Positions 1 through 9,770 are shown, numbered from the stretch's first letter. The stretch is 64,000 bases of DNA from Branchipolynoe longqiensis (GCA_030323885.1 CM059196.1:35504481-35568480), one strand, 5' to 3'. The notes: generated by a model not told the origin, from the letters alone. A program made the numbers and translations.

Positions 1-270
1 CTCCCCCTCTCCCTCCCCCTCCTCCCCCTCCCCCACCCTCCTCCCCCCTGCTCCCCCCTCCCCCACCCTCCTCCCCCCTCCTCCCCCCTTCTCCCCCTCC
101 TCCCCTTTCTCCCTCCTCCCCTTTCTCCCTCTCCTCCCCCCTCCCCCCTCTCCCCTCCCCCCTCCCTCCCCCTCCCCCCTCTCCCCTCCCCCTCCCCTCC
201 CCCTCCCCCCTCCTCCCCACTTCCCCACTTCCCCACTTCCCCATGCCCCCTTCACCCCACTACCGCGCTC
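1..270. repeat. C-rich polypyrimidine tract
   Basis: About 270 bases of CCCCTCCCC/CTCCTCCCC repeats with almost no purines on the plus strand, possibly extending beyond the left edge. The complementary strand is G-rich. No coding signal. Confidence 0.9.
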
Positions 271-565
271 TCGCCTTTACGGCATGGCGTGCACGGGTGG
301 GTGGGTTGGAAATTATGGGATTAGATCTAGGGGGAAGTCACGTCGGTTACTCTGGGGGACACGGGAGGAAATGATAGGATCAGGCGGCGCACCCTGCCAC
401 GATCTCCGGGGGGCGCGGTCGGAGACCCATGGGGAACCCGGGAGGAAGGGCGCCGGGGACGGGAGGGAGGAGGGACGGGGAGCCGGGAGCAGATTGGTGA
501 GTCAGCAATCAATCTGAGCAACAGTCAGCGCGACTTGTGGCCGTGAGGAGCTGTTCATGTGTAAA

Positions 566-1012
566 GGTCTCAGTGACACCCGCAGTGCCAATTATACTAG
601 TAGGTGTGAAGATTGTTGTAGGGGTCGTTACTGACGGCTGTAGTGACAGTCACACTAGTAGGTGTGGAGATTGTTGTAGGGGTGAGTACTGACAGCTGTA
701 GTGACAGTCACACTAGTACTACTTGTTGTAGGGGTAGGTACTGACAGCTCTAGTGACAGTCACATGCGTATATGTGGAGATTGTTGGAGGGGTGGGTGCT
801 GACAGCTGACAGCTGCAGTGACAGTTACATTAGTAGAATTTACCATAGGGGTTGGTACTGACAGCTGTAGTGACAGTGACACTAGTGGCTGTGGAGATTA
901 TTGTATTGATGGGTACTGACAGCTGTAGTGACAGTGACACTAGTGGCTGTGGAGTTTATTGTAGGGCTGGGTGCTGACAGCTGCAGTGACAGTCACACTA
1001 GTTGGTGTGGAA
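566..1012 (+). repeat. Minisatellite, period about 61 bp, 7-8 units
   Basis: Degenerate units built on 'CTGACAGCTGTAGTGACAGT', then 'CACTAGT', a GTGTGGAGATT-like segment and TTGTAGGGGT. Several units carry a short duplication of CTGACAG. No coding potential seen. Confidence 0.85.
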
Positions 1013-1367
1013 CTTAAGTACTGCTGGGTACAATATTACGTCATGCCTCTACTCTTAGATGGTGGGTTGCTTAATAAGAACCTTCCCAAAGAGCATGCTA
1101 CATTGAGCTCCAGAACCACATCTTCAGTTCTTCCACTCCTACCAGATGATGGATTATTCCTACCACTACCGTCATAGGGCGGGTTGGTAATGGAAATCAT
1201 CTATTAGTCATGGCTTCCTGCTTCTTTTCCTTCTCTTTCTCTTATCTCTTCAGCCAGACCACCCACTCCGAACTCTCCCCCTTTGCACTTCACCTACTTC
1301 CAGCCTTCCAGCCCTAACAGATCTTACAGCAACTCTTCCACCTCGAACCCTCCACCTTCCTTTCCTG
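1013..1367. other. Unique sequence, no gene seen
   Basis: No repeat or convincing coding region. A polypyrimidine run ending in CAG near 1222-1255 resembles a 3' splice site, but the sequence after it is low-complexity Pro/Leu/Thr if translated and runs into the SINE at 1368. Confidence 0.5.
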
Positions 1368-1780
1368 ACGGGATGGCCGAATGAATTGAGAGTCTCTCTC
1401 CCATTTTGGCAGATCATTCGATTCGCACCCATGGGTTTGAACCCTGGTCGAGTCAAACCAATGACTTGAAAATTGATACGTGTCAATTCCTAGCCAGGTG
1501 CTTGGCATTATTAGGATAGGGCGAAGACTGGTTGGCTCAGTGTCAGGATAATGTAACTGCGTGGGATATATGGTCATGGTGCCGGTGGCTTGGTCTCCCA
1601 GTGGGGCAGCACTATAAAGTCACTATGAGTGTGCACTGTCACAAGTCGGTACCCATCCTGATATTTGTTTTAACGTTTTTTATTGAGGCTGTGTTTATAC
1701 TGTCTATAGCATATAAGCTCGAGTACTGATATGACCTTAGATGTTCCCAGGACGTAAAACCCCAACAACCAACAAAGGAA
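1368..1780 (+). mobile_element. SINE-A, full length, type-2 head, with 61-bp internal insertion
   Basis: Reference copy for SINE-A, the commonest repeat in the window. A tRNA-like head with a B-box-like 'GGGTTTGAACCCTGG' is followed by a conserved ~230-bp body. Body landmarks are GAGTCAAACCAATGACTT, CCTAGCCNGGCG, GTGTCAGGATAATGTGACT, GGGGCAGCACTATAAAGTC and CACAAGTCGGTACCC. The element ends CCTGATATGACCTTAGATGTTGC-type sequence, GACGTAAAAC and a CAACCAA tail. The head is of the CGTCTC...TTTTGG type. A 61-bp insertion (1665-1725) splits the tail and is flanked by CTGATAT at 1658-1664 and 1726-1732. SINEs are non-autonomous, Pol III-transcribed and depend on a LINE reverse transcriptase; the partner is not identified. 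Confidence 0.85.
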
Positions 1781-1960
1781 ATAACCAACCTACTTCTTCC
1801 CCATTTTCTCCGCGAGCAAACACAGCTACAAAACCAAGTGCACTACTTTAACAGTGCACCCCAAGCAGGTAGTGTAGTATTTGAGATTTAGAGTGTACTC
1901 GATTTCAAAGCGGACGCTTCCGGCGGCTGACAGAGGTCTGCTGCTAGGCCGTCCTCTCTC

Positions 1961-1982
1961 CCCCCCCCCCCCCCCCCCCCCC
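1961..1982. repeat. Poly-C run
   Basis: About 22 consecutive C residues (with neighbouring CCGCCCCC), one of several long C/G homopolymers in the window. Confidence 0.9.
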
Positions 1983-2089
1983 GCCCCCTCACACACGCGC
2001 AGAGGAGTCCTACAGGCGGCCTGGTTTGTGTGAGATGCGTTTAGTCACACTCGGATTGAGTAATGTTGATGATGGCACCTGTCAACGAG

Positions 2090-2225
2090 CCCTATCCCCC
2101 CTACTCCTCACCCCCGCTCTTCCCCTCCCCCGCCCTCTTCCCCTCCCCCGCCCCACCTTCACCCCCGCCCCACCTTCCTCCCCGCCCCACCTTCACCCCC
2201 GACCCTTCCACCTGCAGCCCTATCA
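2090..2225. repeat. C-rich minisatellite (CCCCGCCC/CACCTTCACC)
   Basis: Short imperfect repeats of CCCCCGCCC(T/C)CTTCC and CCACCTTCACCCC leading towards the CCA block. Open frames here are composition-driven. Confidence 0.7.
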
Positions 2226-2335
2226 ATCACACAGAAAACACTCCTCACTTCTGACGCCTGTCACCCGGGCGCTCAGAAGCCAACGTCTCCGATGTGGCTT
2301 CAAGAGGCCACTCTCCCATCCACGTCCACCTCCTA

Positions 2336-3390
2336 AACTACCACCTCCACTTCAACCTCCACCACCTCCACCCGACCACCATCTCCACCTCCTCCACCTC
2401 CTCCACCTCCTCCACCTCCAACTCCACCACCACCACCACCTCCACTTCAACCTCCAACACCACCACCACCACCTCCATTTCAACCTCCACCACCTCCACC
2501 TGCACCACCTCCACCTCCTCCACCACTACCTCCTCTTCAACCTCCACCACCTCCTCCACCACCACCTCCACCACCACCTCCACCACCACCTCCACCACCT
2601 CCTCCACCACCACCACCTCCACCACCACCTCCATCTCCTCCACCTCCTCCACCTCCTCCACCACCACCACCACCACCACCTAAACTAGCACCTCCACCCG
2701 GACCACGCTCTCCACCTCCTCCACCACCACCTCCATCTGCTCCTCCACCCCCATCTCCACCACCACCACCTCCATCTCCACCACCACCACCTCCACTTCA
2801 ACCTCCACCACCTCCACCACCACCACCTCCACCACCTCCACCACCACCACCTCCACCTCATCCACCAACACCACAACCACCTCCACTTAAACCTCCACCA
2901 CCACCACCTCCACTTCAACCTCCACCACCACCTCCTCCACAACCACCTCCACCACCACCTCCACCACCTCCTCCACCACCACCTCCACCACCTCCTCCAC
3001 CACCACCACCACCTCCACTTCAACCTCCACCACTCCACCACCACCTCCACCACCACCATCTCCACTTCAACCTCCACCACCTCCACCACCATCACCTCCA
3101 CCACCACCACCTCCACCTTATCCACCAACACCACAACCACCTCCACTTAAACCTCCGCCAACACCACCTCCACTTCAACCTCCACCACCACCTCCTCCAC
3201 CACCACCTCCACCACCACCTCCTCCACCACCTCCACTACCTCCTCCTCCACCACCACCACCACCTCCACTTCAACCTCCACCACCACCACCACCTCAACC
3301 ACCACCACCACCACCACCACCATATCCTCCACCACCACCACAACCTCCATTTGAACATCCACCCCGACCACCACCCCGACCACCCTCTTG
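2336..3390. repeat. CCA/CCT triplet block with a 260-bp internal duplication
   Basis: About 1 kb of CCACCA, CCTCCA and CTTCAACCTCC units. Frames stay open on both strands and read as Thr/Ser, His/Leu or Val/Glu homopolymer-like protein, with no motif, so I do not call a gene. The phrase TCCACCAACACCACAACCAC occurs at 2861 and again at 3121, exactly 260 bp apart, with matching flanks. This shows segmental duplication inside the block. A truncated SINE-A tail closes it on the right. Confidence 0.9.
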
Positions 3391-3436
3391 CCATGAGTCC
3401 TGATATGACCTTAGATTTTGCAGGACGTAAAAATCC
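3390..3436 (+). mobile_element. SINE-A 3' fragment with internal deletion
   Basis: 'GCCATGAGT' of the body is joined directly to CCTGATATGACCTTAGATTT and CAGGACGTAAAAA, so about 30 bp of the normal element is missing. Followed by a poly-C run. Confidence 0.7.
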
Positions 3437-3571
3437 ACCCCCCCCCCCCCACCACCACCACCCACGGTGCGGTGCAGCTTCAAAACGAGGCGAATATGAG
3501 GGTGGGGCCGCCTAGATAGACCCTACTCCTTGCCTCCCTTCTCCAGCCCAGCTGGCAGTGCCTGAGTGTGT

Positions 3572-3642
3572 GTCTGTCAGTGTGTGTGTGAGTGTGTGTG
3601 TGAGGGTGTGTGTGAGTGTGTGTATGAGGGTATTTGAGGGGG
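3572..3642. repeat. GT-rich microsatellite
   Basis: Imperfect (GT)n with GTGAGTGTGTGTG and GAGGGTGTGTG interruptions. Confidence 0.85.
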
Positions 3643-4035
3643 GAGGGTCTCTTGGGGGTCCGATGTGTTGGTGAGTGGATTGATGCGTCTTGCACGTAAG
3701 CTTTGGGGTTTTTCCCGGCCTAACAAATAGTCCTCTGGTAGATATGAGAGATATTGCGCTTGGTAAATACGGCGTGCTTGTAATGGAGACCCTCTCCTCC
3801 CGCACCCCCGCCCCCCCCCCCCCCCCCCCCCCCCCCACCGACTGGAGCAGTTTGCCTGTACCCAGATACCTGAGAGGTGGTGGGAGGCGGCGCAGTTTGT
3901 TCTTGTGGTTCCAACTGTGATTGTTGACAATGTACTATATATGTATCTGTCTGAAAAGGGGAGATGTAATGTATGGTAATTGCTAAGGTGATCATGTGAT
4001 CAGTAGCTGAGATGAGGACTGACTAATGAGTAATA
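3643..4035. other. Mostly unique sequence with a poly-C run
   Basis: Contains a ~26-base C run at about 3808-3835. No gene or recognisable element otherwise. Confidence 0.5.
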
Positions 4036-5154
4036 TTAAAAATGCATGGTCCGATGAAAGGATCAAATTTAGAAAACCAAAGCCCTGACCGAGATTTGAT
4101 TCTACAAATCTAATTTAGATACTGGTGCACTTATTAAGCATTTGTTGCTGCATAGAAGGTTGTAATAAGGCAATTTAATAGAACCTGTTATTACGTATGC
4201 CTATGGTGTCAAAGTTTGGGCGTGTTTGCACAAATTAAATAGACTACATCACAGTTCCAGCGGCGCTGTGCATTGTGGGGTGCGTTGGAGAAAAACAAAC
4301 CCACTAGAAGCACATGGCACATGCTAATACACTGGGTGCAGTTATGAAATGTGCTCGTTTCAGCTCATCTCAGCTCTTGTTTGAAACATAGAATACCAAC
4401 TAAAAATATATATATAATAAATTAAGATATTAATCTTTTATCCAGCATTGCATTTACATCAATATCATCAGCACATCTTATGCCATGTGCCTTTAGATTT
4501 AGACAAATCTAGGCACTCAGACTAGTCTTAGAGCCATAGCCAGAGTCAGTTTTACTTATGTTATTCATGTTTTTATTTATATCCTATGGTTAATGACATA
4601 TGTAGAAATAGAAAATGAGTAGGGTTAATCAGATATTGGTTATATATTTCTTTGAAACAAGTTTTTATTTTACACATTTGACATTTTAATATTTAGAACA
4701 AGAATTACTTCTGGCTAATCAATGGTGATGTAAACATCAGCCTGTAAAGTGACTGAAATTGTATGTTTCTTAGATCAAAATGCTTAATTATCGAGAGTTG
4801 TGTCTTAAACATATTCATTATATTATTATTATATTGCATCCTTCCGTTCATGTTTGTGCCACATATTTATGTATTTCTATTAAATTTGAATAAAATGGCA
4901 GTTTTGCCCTACGCGTATCGTCAAACTCAATGGCCGTACACCTTTGCTTTGCTCCCAGCGCCGTCTTTAGTGCATGCGCACTCAGAACCATAATGTAGTC
5001 TATTTGGCATGCTTGCACTTCAAATATCTCAAAAGTTAGCCATTTAAAATACAAGTTACTTCAACCTAAAGTAAGAGAGATTCTAATGATGAACCTAAAA
5101 TATTGATCTCAGAAAGTGACATAAACTCAAAACCATCGGACTAGGTAACTTTAA
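4036..5154 (+). mobile_element. MITE-D copy split by a nested inverted-repeat element
   Basis: Left end TTAAAAATGCATGGTCCGATG and right end CATCGGACTAGGTAACTTTAA are imperfect terminal inverted repeats. The outer parts (4036-4236 and 5006-5154) align with the uninterrupted copy at 52758-53096, sharing TTTGATTCTACA, GCCTATGG(T/G)GTCA and CTTCAAATATCTCAAAAGTT. The insertion lies between the shared phrases CACAAATT and GGCATG. No transposase is present, so this is a non-autonomous DNA element. Confidence 0.75.
4237..5005. mobile_element. Nested 769-bp terminal-inverted-repeat element
   Basis: Begins AAATAGACTACAT (4237-4249) and ends with its exact reverse complement (4993-5005). GTTC/GAAC pair further inside. 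It sits inside MITE-D, so it is younger. A TA target is compatible with the junctions when compared with intact MITE-D copies. AT-rich interior; no long frame resembling a transposase. Confidence 0.65.
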
Positions 5155-5171
5155 TAAAGGTAGTTACAGTA

Positions 5172-5921
5172 CAGGGGCCATATGCATGGAGCAGTGTTAG
5201 GAGGCAAAACGCGTTTAGCGCGGGATTTCTGGTTTAGCGCGGACAAGTTGGTATGCATGGAGCAGTGTTAGGCCTAACACCGAGTGTTTAAACTCGGAAA
5301 TTCTAACTCCTATCATATCTGGTTTACAGCGTGTTAGTGTCAGGATGGAACGCAAATCTACTCAATGCTATCATATTTAACAGAATTAGCTACCCAATAA
5401 GTAAAATTTGATCAATTTAACCCTAATTTCGAAGCGTTATTAAGGCTACCGCCACATTGGCGGCGATATTAATACTTATCTTTTCGAATCGACGAACGTA
5501 AAGTAAACAAATCGCCGCCGGCGCCGCATCGACGTCGCCTTCCATACTGGTGGCGGCGGCGGTTTTGTTTACTGTACCTTCATCGATTCGAAAATATAAC
5601 TCTTAATATCGCCGCCAATGCGGCAGTAGCCTTAATAACGCTTCGAATTTAGGGTTAAATTGATCAAATTTCACTTATTGGGTAGCTAATTCTGTTAAAT
5701 ATGATCACATTTAATATATTTGAGCCTAATATATGGCTACAAATGCACAGGGATTTCCCAAATCTATAAATACATTCATGTTTAGCTAACACTCACCGTT
5801 TAGGCGCCCATCCATATGGCTTGACATAGTTCTCGACGCCGGCGATAAACGGTGATAGCTACCCAGTGTTAGAGGGATAACACCACACGCCTCTAACACT
5901 GCTCCATGCATATGGCCCCTG
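5172..5921. mobile_element. Fold-back DNA element with 29-bp perfect terminal inverted repeats
   Basis: Starts CAGGGGCCATATGCATGG.. (5172-5200) and ends with the exact 29-nt reverse complement (5893-5921). A partial extra copy of the terminal motif (TATGCATGGAGCAGTGTTAG) lies at about 5252-5271. No transposase frame. The CAGGGG terminus recalls hAT-type ends, but I see no 8-bp target duplication, so the superfamily is open. Confidence 0.8.
5371..5705. repeat. Nested near-perfect palindrome (arms about 150 bp)
   Basis: Left arm (5371 to about 5521) runs TCATATTTAACAG.., TAGCTACCCAATAAGT, GATCAATTTAACCCTAA, CGTTATTAAGGCTAC to AGTAAACAAATCGCCGCC. The right arm (about 5552-5705) is its reverse complement with scattered mismatches. 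The ~30-bp GC-rich centre is CGCATCGACGTCGCC-like. Single-stranded DNA or RNA from here would form a very long hairpin. Confidence 0.8.
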
Positions 5922-5992
5922 AGCTCAATGTGTCCATCACATGTATATTGCAATTCTGATCCTACTCCTCTAGTAGGTTTGTGTTCAAGTTG

Positions 5993-6039
5993 AGTGATTG
6001 ATTGGTTGATTGATTGGTGATGGGGTTAATGCCACGTTG
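5993..6039 (-). mobile_element. SINE-M tail fragment
   Basis: On the minus strand this reads ACGTGGCATTAACCCCATCACCAATCAATCAACC-like sequence: a GGCGTTAA-type end plus an (AATC)n tail. It is related to the 7320-7452 repeat. The T-element array begins immediately after it. Confidence 0.5.
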
Positions 6040-6879
6040 GTAGTGTAGTGGTCTGCACTGACCTCTCAGGCAAGGAGTCGCATAGACAGGTAGGTGTGGG
6101 TAGTGTGTTGATATCAGGGAGCCTAGGTGGTACGTGGTGTAATGGTTAGCACACCGGCCCGGAATTCAAAGAGATGTGGGTTCGAGTCCCACTCTAGGCA
6201 TAATATTTCCCATTTTCATCACCCTGTGACACTGGTTGCCATGACCATGATCCTGTACAAGCTACGCGCTGTATAGTTGTTGAACCTACCCTGTGTATGT
6301 AAGTGTGTTGCATTGCCTGAATGTATGTAATTGTAAGCATTAAAATACTTACAATTCCAGGGGGACGAGTGTAGTGGTCTGCACTGACCTCTCAGGCAAG
6401 GAGCCGCATAGACAGGTAGGCATGGGTAGTGTGTTGATATCAGGGAGCCTAGGTGGTGTATTGGTTAGCACACTGGCCCGGAGTGCAAATAGATGTGGGT
6501 TCGAGTCCCACTCTAGGCACAATATTTCCCATTTTCATCACGCCCCGTGACACTGGTTGCCGTGACCATGATCCTGTACAAGCTACGCGCTGTACAGTCG
6601 TTGAACCTACCCTGTGTCTGTAAGTGCGTTGCATTGCCTGAATGTATGTAATTGTAAGCATTAAAAGACTTACAATTCCAGGGGGACGAGTGTAGTGGTC
6701 TGCACTGACCTCTCAGGCAAGGAGCCGCATAGACAGGTAGACGTGGGTAGTGTGTTGATATCAGGGAGCCTAGGTGGTGTAATGGTTAGCACACTGGCCG
6801 GAATGCAAAGAGATGTGGGTTCGAATCCCGTTCTAGGCACAATATTTCCCATTTTCATTCATCACCCCCACGACAGTAG
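6040..6879 (+). mobile_element. T-element array: LTR-internal-LTR-internal-LTR
   Basis: Three ~185-bp direct repeats (6044-6231, 6370-6552, 6691-6875) separated by two 138-bp internals (6232-6369, 6553-6690). Each repeat starts TGTAGTGGTC and ends ..GACA. Each internal starts C-TGGTTGCC and ends AGGGGGACGAG. The whole array is flanked by GTAG at 6040-6043 and 6876-6879. This matches a TRIM (terminal-repeat retrotransposon in miniature) expanded by unequal recombination between LTRs. Each repeat contains a tRNA-like module with a strong B box (GGTTCGAGTCC). No gag-pol coding capacity, so movement would need enzymes from another element. A tandem tRNA-derived SINE or satellite is the alternative; the defined ends and flanking duplication favour TRIM. 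Confidence 0.75.
6447..6518 (+). other. tRNA-like cloverleaf inside the T-element LTR
   Basis: The 72-nt layout fits a tRNA. Acceptor stem GCCTAGG pairs with TCTAGGC (one G-T). D arm GTGT/GCAC has an 8-nt loop, and T arm GTGGG/CCCAC has loop TTCGAGT. The variable loop is 5 nt. The anticodon stem is weak (about 3 of 5 pairs), and loop position 33 is usually C rather than T, so decoding function is unlikely. Equivalent modules lie at 6121 (7-bp insertion), 6768, 40059-40130, 55159-55230 and 55476-55547, and on the minus strand in the 25-26 kb copies. Probably a Pol III promoter derived from a tRNA. Confidence 0.65.
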
Positions 6880-7319
6880 CAATGGCCATACTCATGACAA
6901 AAAGGTAGTGTCATTTATTCTGATACTTTTGTTTCACGAAATATAATGTGTTAATCACGTTCATATGTTTACGTGGAATTTATAGGGAAATCTGAAATGT
7001 TCAGACTTGTGTTACATGACAGCAATTTTGAGGTTCTAAAATTGGTGTCAAATTTAACGATAAAAAAAAAGTAGCCAAAATATAGGATACAGTCCAGTTA
7101 TTCTTAGGAACTTTGTAGTCTGTTTGTGTTTTACATTAGTAAAGCTGTCTGAAATATTATTTCTTTTTTTAAATGGTCGGTGGAAGACTTTGGCATCTAT
7201 CTACATATTCGAGTATGGATTCTATCAATTATTAATAAAACTTTTCTTTTTCTATGGGAATTTGTTTCCCTTGACCACAAATATATGATTGTGATCTTTC
7301 TAATTTAATCAGTGTCTAT
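6880..7319. other. Unique AT-rich sequence
   Basis: No gene, known repeat or inverted structure recognised. Confidence 0.5.
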
Positions 7320-7452
7320 TGGCACATAATTGATTGTCTGCTTTTACATGTAAAAGCGATGGTTTGAACAAAAAACAAACATTTCTCGCCGTGAATATGG
7401 CCTATGCTGCCGACACGGCGTAAAGCAACCACCAATCAATCAATCAATCAAT
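7320..7452 (+). mobile_element. SINE-M copy with (AATC)n tail
   Basis: Core phrases: TTTTACATGTAAAAGCGATG, CTCGCCGTGAATATGGCC, GCCGACACGGCGTAAAGCAA and an (AATC)n tail. It matches 34434-34565 in inverted orientation, with shorter minus-strand pieces at 18778 and 5993. Related '..GGCGTAAA..CAATCAATC' ends are common in molluscan DNA from general knowledge. No clear tRNA head is present, so it may be a 5'-truncated SINE or a LINE tail. Confidence 0.6.
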
Positions 7453-7489
7453 CAAACAACATATTTGATTAGAATGTGTCTGCATCTCA

Positions 7490-7616
7490 GTATGGTGATT
7501 TCATCAGGGAGCCTAGGTGGTGTAATGGTTAGCACACTAGCCCTGGAATGGCAAGAAGTGTGGGTTGGAATCCTGCTCAAGGTGCAATATTTCCCATTTC
7601 CATCACCCCTACAACA
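7490..7616 (+). mobile_element. 5'-truncated, diverged T-element LTR
   Basis: Carries ATCAGGGAGCCTAGGTGG, TGTAATGGTTAGCACACT and ATTTCCCATTTCCATCACCCC, ending CAACA where intact LTRs end ATGACA. The first ~70 bp of the LTR are missing. A LINE fragment starts at its 3' boundary. Confidence 0.65.
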
Positions 7617-8133
7617 CGCGTATAATATGACAGCTACATGTAATAGGAAATTAAGGAAATTCATAAGTGAAAACACTGCACTACTCCTGTACAAGACTAC
7701 AATATTGCCTGTTATAGATTACAATGACATCATATATGAGCTCTTAACAAAACAACAAAAGATCAAACTGCAAAGAATTCAGAACTTAGCACTGAGAACA
7801 GTTTACCAAGGCAAGACACTCAGTGTGGCTGAACTGCACAAGAAAGCAAAATTGGATACTCTCTCAGAACGAAGGGACCTACACCTGATGGCACTAATGC
7901 ACAAACGCGCAAAAGACAAAAAATTCATTGACCGCACAAATAGAATAACAAGAAGAGGAGCCTCCACTCTGCTCAATGTACCACACCCTTCAACAAATAA
8001 ATATATCAGAGCACCAATCTACAAAGGTAGTGTCATGTGGAATGACCTCCCTATCAGAGTCAGAGAAACACAAACAATACTTGCCTTCAAAAATGCATAT
8101 AGAGCCCACCTGGTTATTCAGGCCCTTAAATGA
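7617..8133 (+). pseudogene. LINE reverse-transcriptase C-terminal fragment
   Basis: Open frame of about 170 codons ending with TGA. It shows the pattern typical of the region just after the polymerase core in Jockey/CR1-like non-LTR retrotransposons: LLYKTTILPVIDYNDIIYE, then KLQRIQNLALRTVY, and near the end GSVMWNDLPIRVRE before FKNAYRAHL. The catalytic domains and any endonuclease are absent, so this is a 5'-truncated dead copy, as expected from incomplete target-primed reverse transcription. The upstream methionine in the T-element LTR is fortuitous. The clade assignment is approximate. Confidence 0.8.
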
Positions 8134-8660
8134 CTACTGCAGTAATTACTAGCAAAGCCCTGAGCTGCTGCCACCCCGGATCCTCGCTTGCTCTCCGGTG
8201 GGTTTTTCCCCCGTACCACCCACCCCAATGGGCCCCCCTCCCCTGCCACCACCCTTAACCATCATGAACAAACCATCAACACACCGAACATCCTACACAA
8301 CTATCAATCTGTTTAAACACATCGAAAATTATATAAGACAGACAAAATATCTTGTCAACTCTGAACTTAACTTGTTTCATAAGAGAAAAAATGTAACCCA
8401 CAACGATTATTTGAGTTGTCCCGAGTGTACACCTTCTACTCGGTGCTGCTCCTCATTTTTGCATGAACTACAGTGACTGTTGCTGTACATTATACAGCAG
8501 GAGCCACTCCCTTAATTCTACAGGATCGGTGCTGTAACTAATACAGCACTGATCAAACTTATTCTAACAGTAAGATGGCCGGAAGACCAGTGCCCCGGCG
8601 CTGACAAATGTCATGTTCAGATGAATAAATACTTTACCAAAAAAATAAATAAATATATAT
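8134..8660 (+). mobile_element. LINE 3' untranslated region and tail
   Basis: Follows the reverse-transcriptase stop directly. Near its end it has GACCAGTGCCCCGGCGCTGAC, a 6-bp stem with a 4-nt loop at 8588-8603, then AATAAATAC and an (AATA)n-like tail. The same hairpin context recurs at 58636-58651, which suggests it is the 3' recognition structure of this LINE family. Confidence 0.6.
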
Positions 8661-8705
8661 CATAAGAAAATAGACATGATATATGGAGAGGCAATGAGAT
8701 AACAA

Positions 8706-9445
8706 CTTAGACTTAGAGAGAAAGTGGTATGTGTAAATCTGAGAAAGTGGTAAGTGTAAATGTGAGACAGTGGTATGTGTAAATGTGATAAAGTGGTAGG
8801 TGTAAATGTGAATAAGTGGTAGGTGTAAATGTGAGACAGTGGTAGGTGTAAATGTGATAAAGTGGTAGGTGTAAATGTGAATAAGTGGTAGGTGTAAATG
8901 TGAGAAAGTGGTAGGTGTAAATGTGAGAAAGTGGTATGTCTAAATGTGAGAAAGTGGGAGGTGTAAATGTGAGAAAGTGGTAGGTGTAAATGTGAGAAAG
9001 TGGGAGGTGTAAATGTGAATAAGTGGTAGGTGTAAATGTGAGACAGTGGTAGGTGTAAATGTGATAAAGTGGTAGGTGTAAATGTGAGAAAGTGGCAGGT
9101 GTAAATGTGAGAAAGTGGTATGTGTAAATGTGAGAAGTGAGTGTAAGTAGAAGTGGTAGGTGTAAATGTGAGAAAGTGGTAGGTGTAAATGTGAGAAAGT
9201 GGTAGGTGTAAATGTGAGAAAGTGGTAGGTGTAAATGTGAGAAAGTGGTAGGTGTAAATGTGAGAAAGTGGTAGGTGTAAATGTGAGAAAGTGGTAGGTG
9301 TAAATGTGAGAAAGTGGTAGGTGTAAATGTGAGAAAGTGGTATGTGTAAATGTGAGAAAGTGATATGTGTAAATGTGAGAAAGTGGTAGGTGTAAATGTG
9401 AGAAAGTGTTATGTGTAAATGTGAGAAAGTGGTATGTGTAAATAT
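8706..9445. repeat. 23-bp minisatellite, about 32 units
   Basis: Unit GTGAGAAAGTGGTAGGTGTAAAT with common variants (GATAAAGTGG, GAATAAGTGG, GAGACAGTGG). The minus strand stays open for 179 codons because 3 x 23 = 69 bp gives a 23-residue periodic peptide. I treat that as a repeat artefact. Confidence 0.95.
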
Positions 9446-9770
9446 GTGTGTCTGTCTTAACGAATAAGGATGTGTTCAACCTGCTGTAGTGTTTCCTACC
9501 GAGGATGGATTATGATTGTTATTAGATCTCGGGTTTTGAGCGGTTCATTTGGTGGCCGGGTTTGCAGTTAGCAGTAGCGGGGGGTTGTGGTAAGCCTATC
9601 GGGGAGTAGGTGGGGGTGTGTGACGGAGGGAGGGTGGATAAGTGCGGTGAACAAGGCCTGTGTGGTGGGGGAGTGGGTGGGGGCGTGGGTGTGTGGATTG
9701 GGCCAGGGTGGGGGGATGGGTCTGGGGGTGCTGGAAGGGGTGGGGGAGTGATGGAGGATAAGGGCGATGA
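9446..9770. other. G-rich unique sequence
   Basis: GGGTGG/GGGGGTG-rich from about 9575 to 9765. No coding or transposon signal. Confidence 0.5.

Noticed and set aside
1222..1367. Possible exon after a polypyrimidine-AG
   Set aside because: Downstream translation is Pro/Thr/Leu low complexity and runs into a SINE; no donor site found.
2026..3383. Thr-, His- and Glu/Val-rich long frames
   Set aside because: All three phases of a CCA/CCT triplet repeat are open, so composition explains them.
6121..6200. Functional tRNA gene in the T-element
   Set aside because: The cloverleaf is close, but the anticodon stem is weak, position 33 is usually C and this copy has a 7-bp D-arm insertion. It is repeated inside LTRs, so it is a derived module.
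8940..9479. 179-codon minus-strand frame with His/Tyr/Phe periodicity
   Set aside because: A direct product of the 23-bp minisatellite; the frame has no unique sequence.
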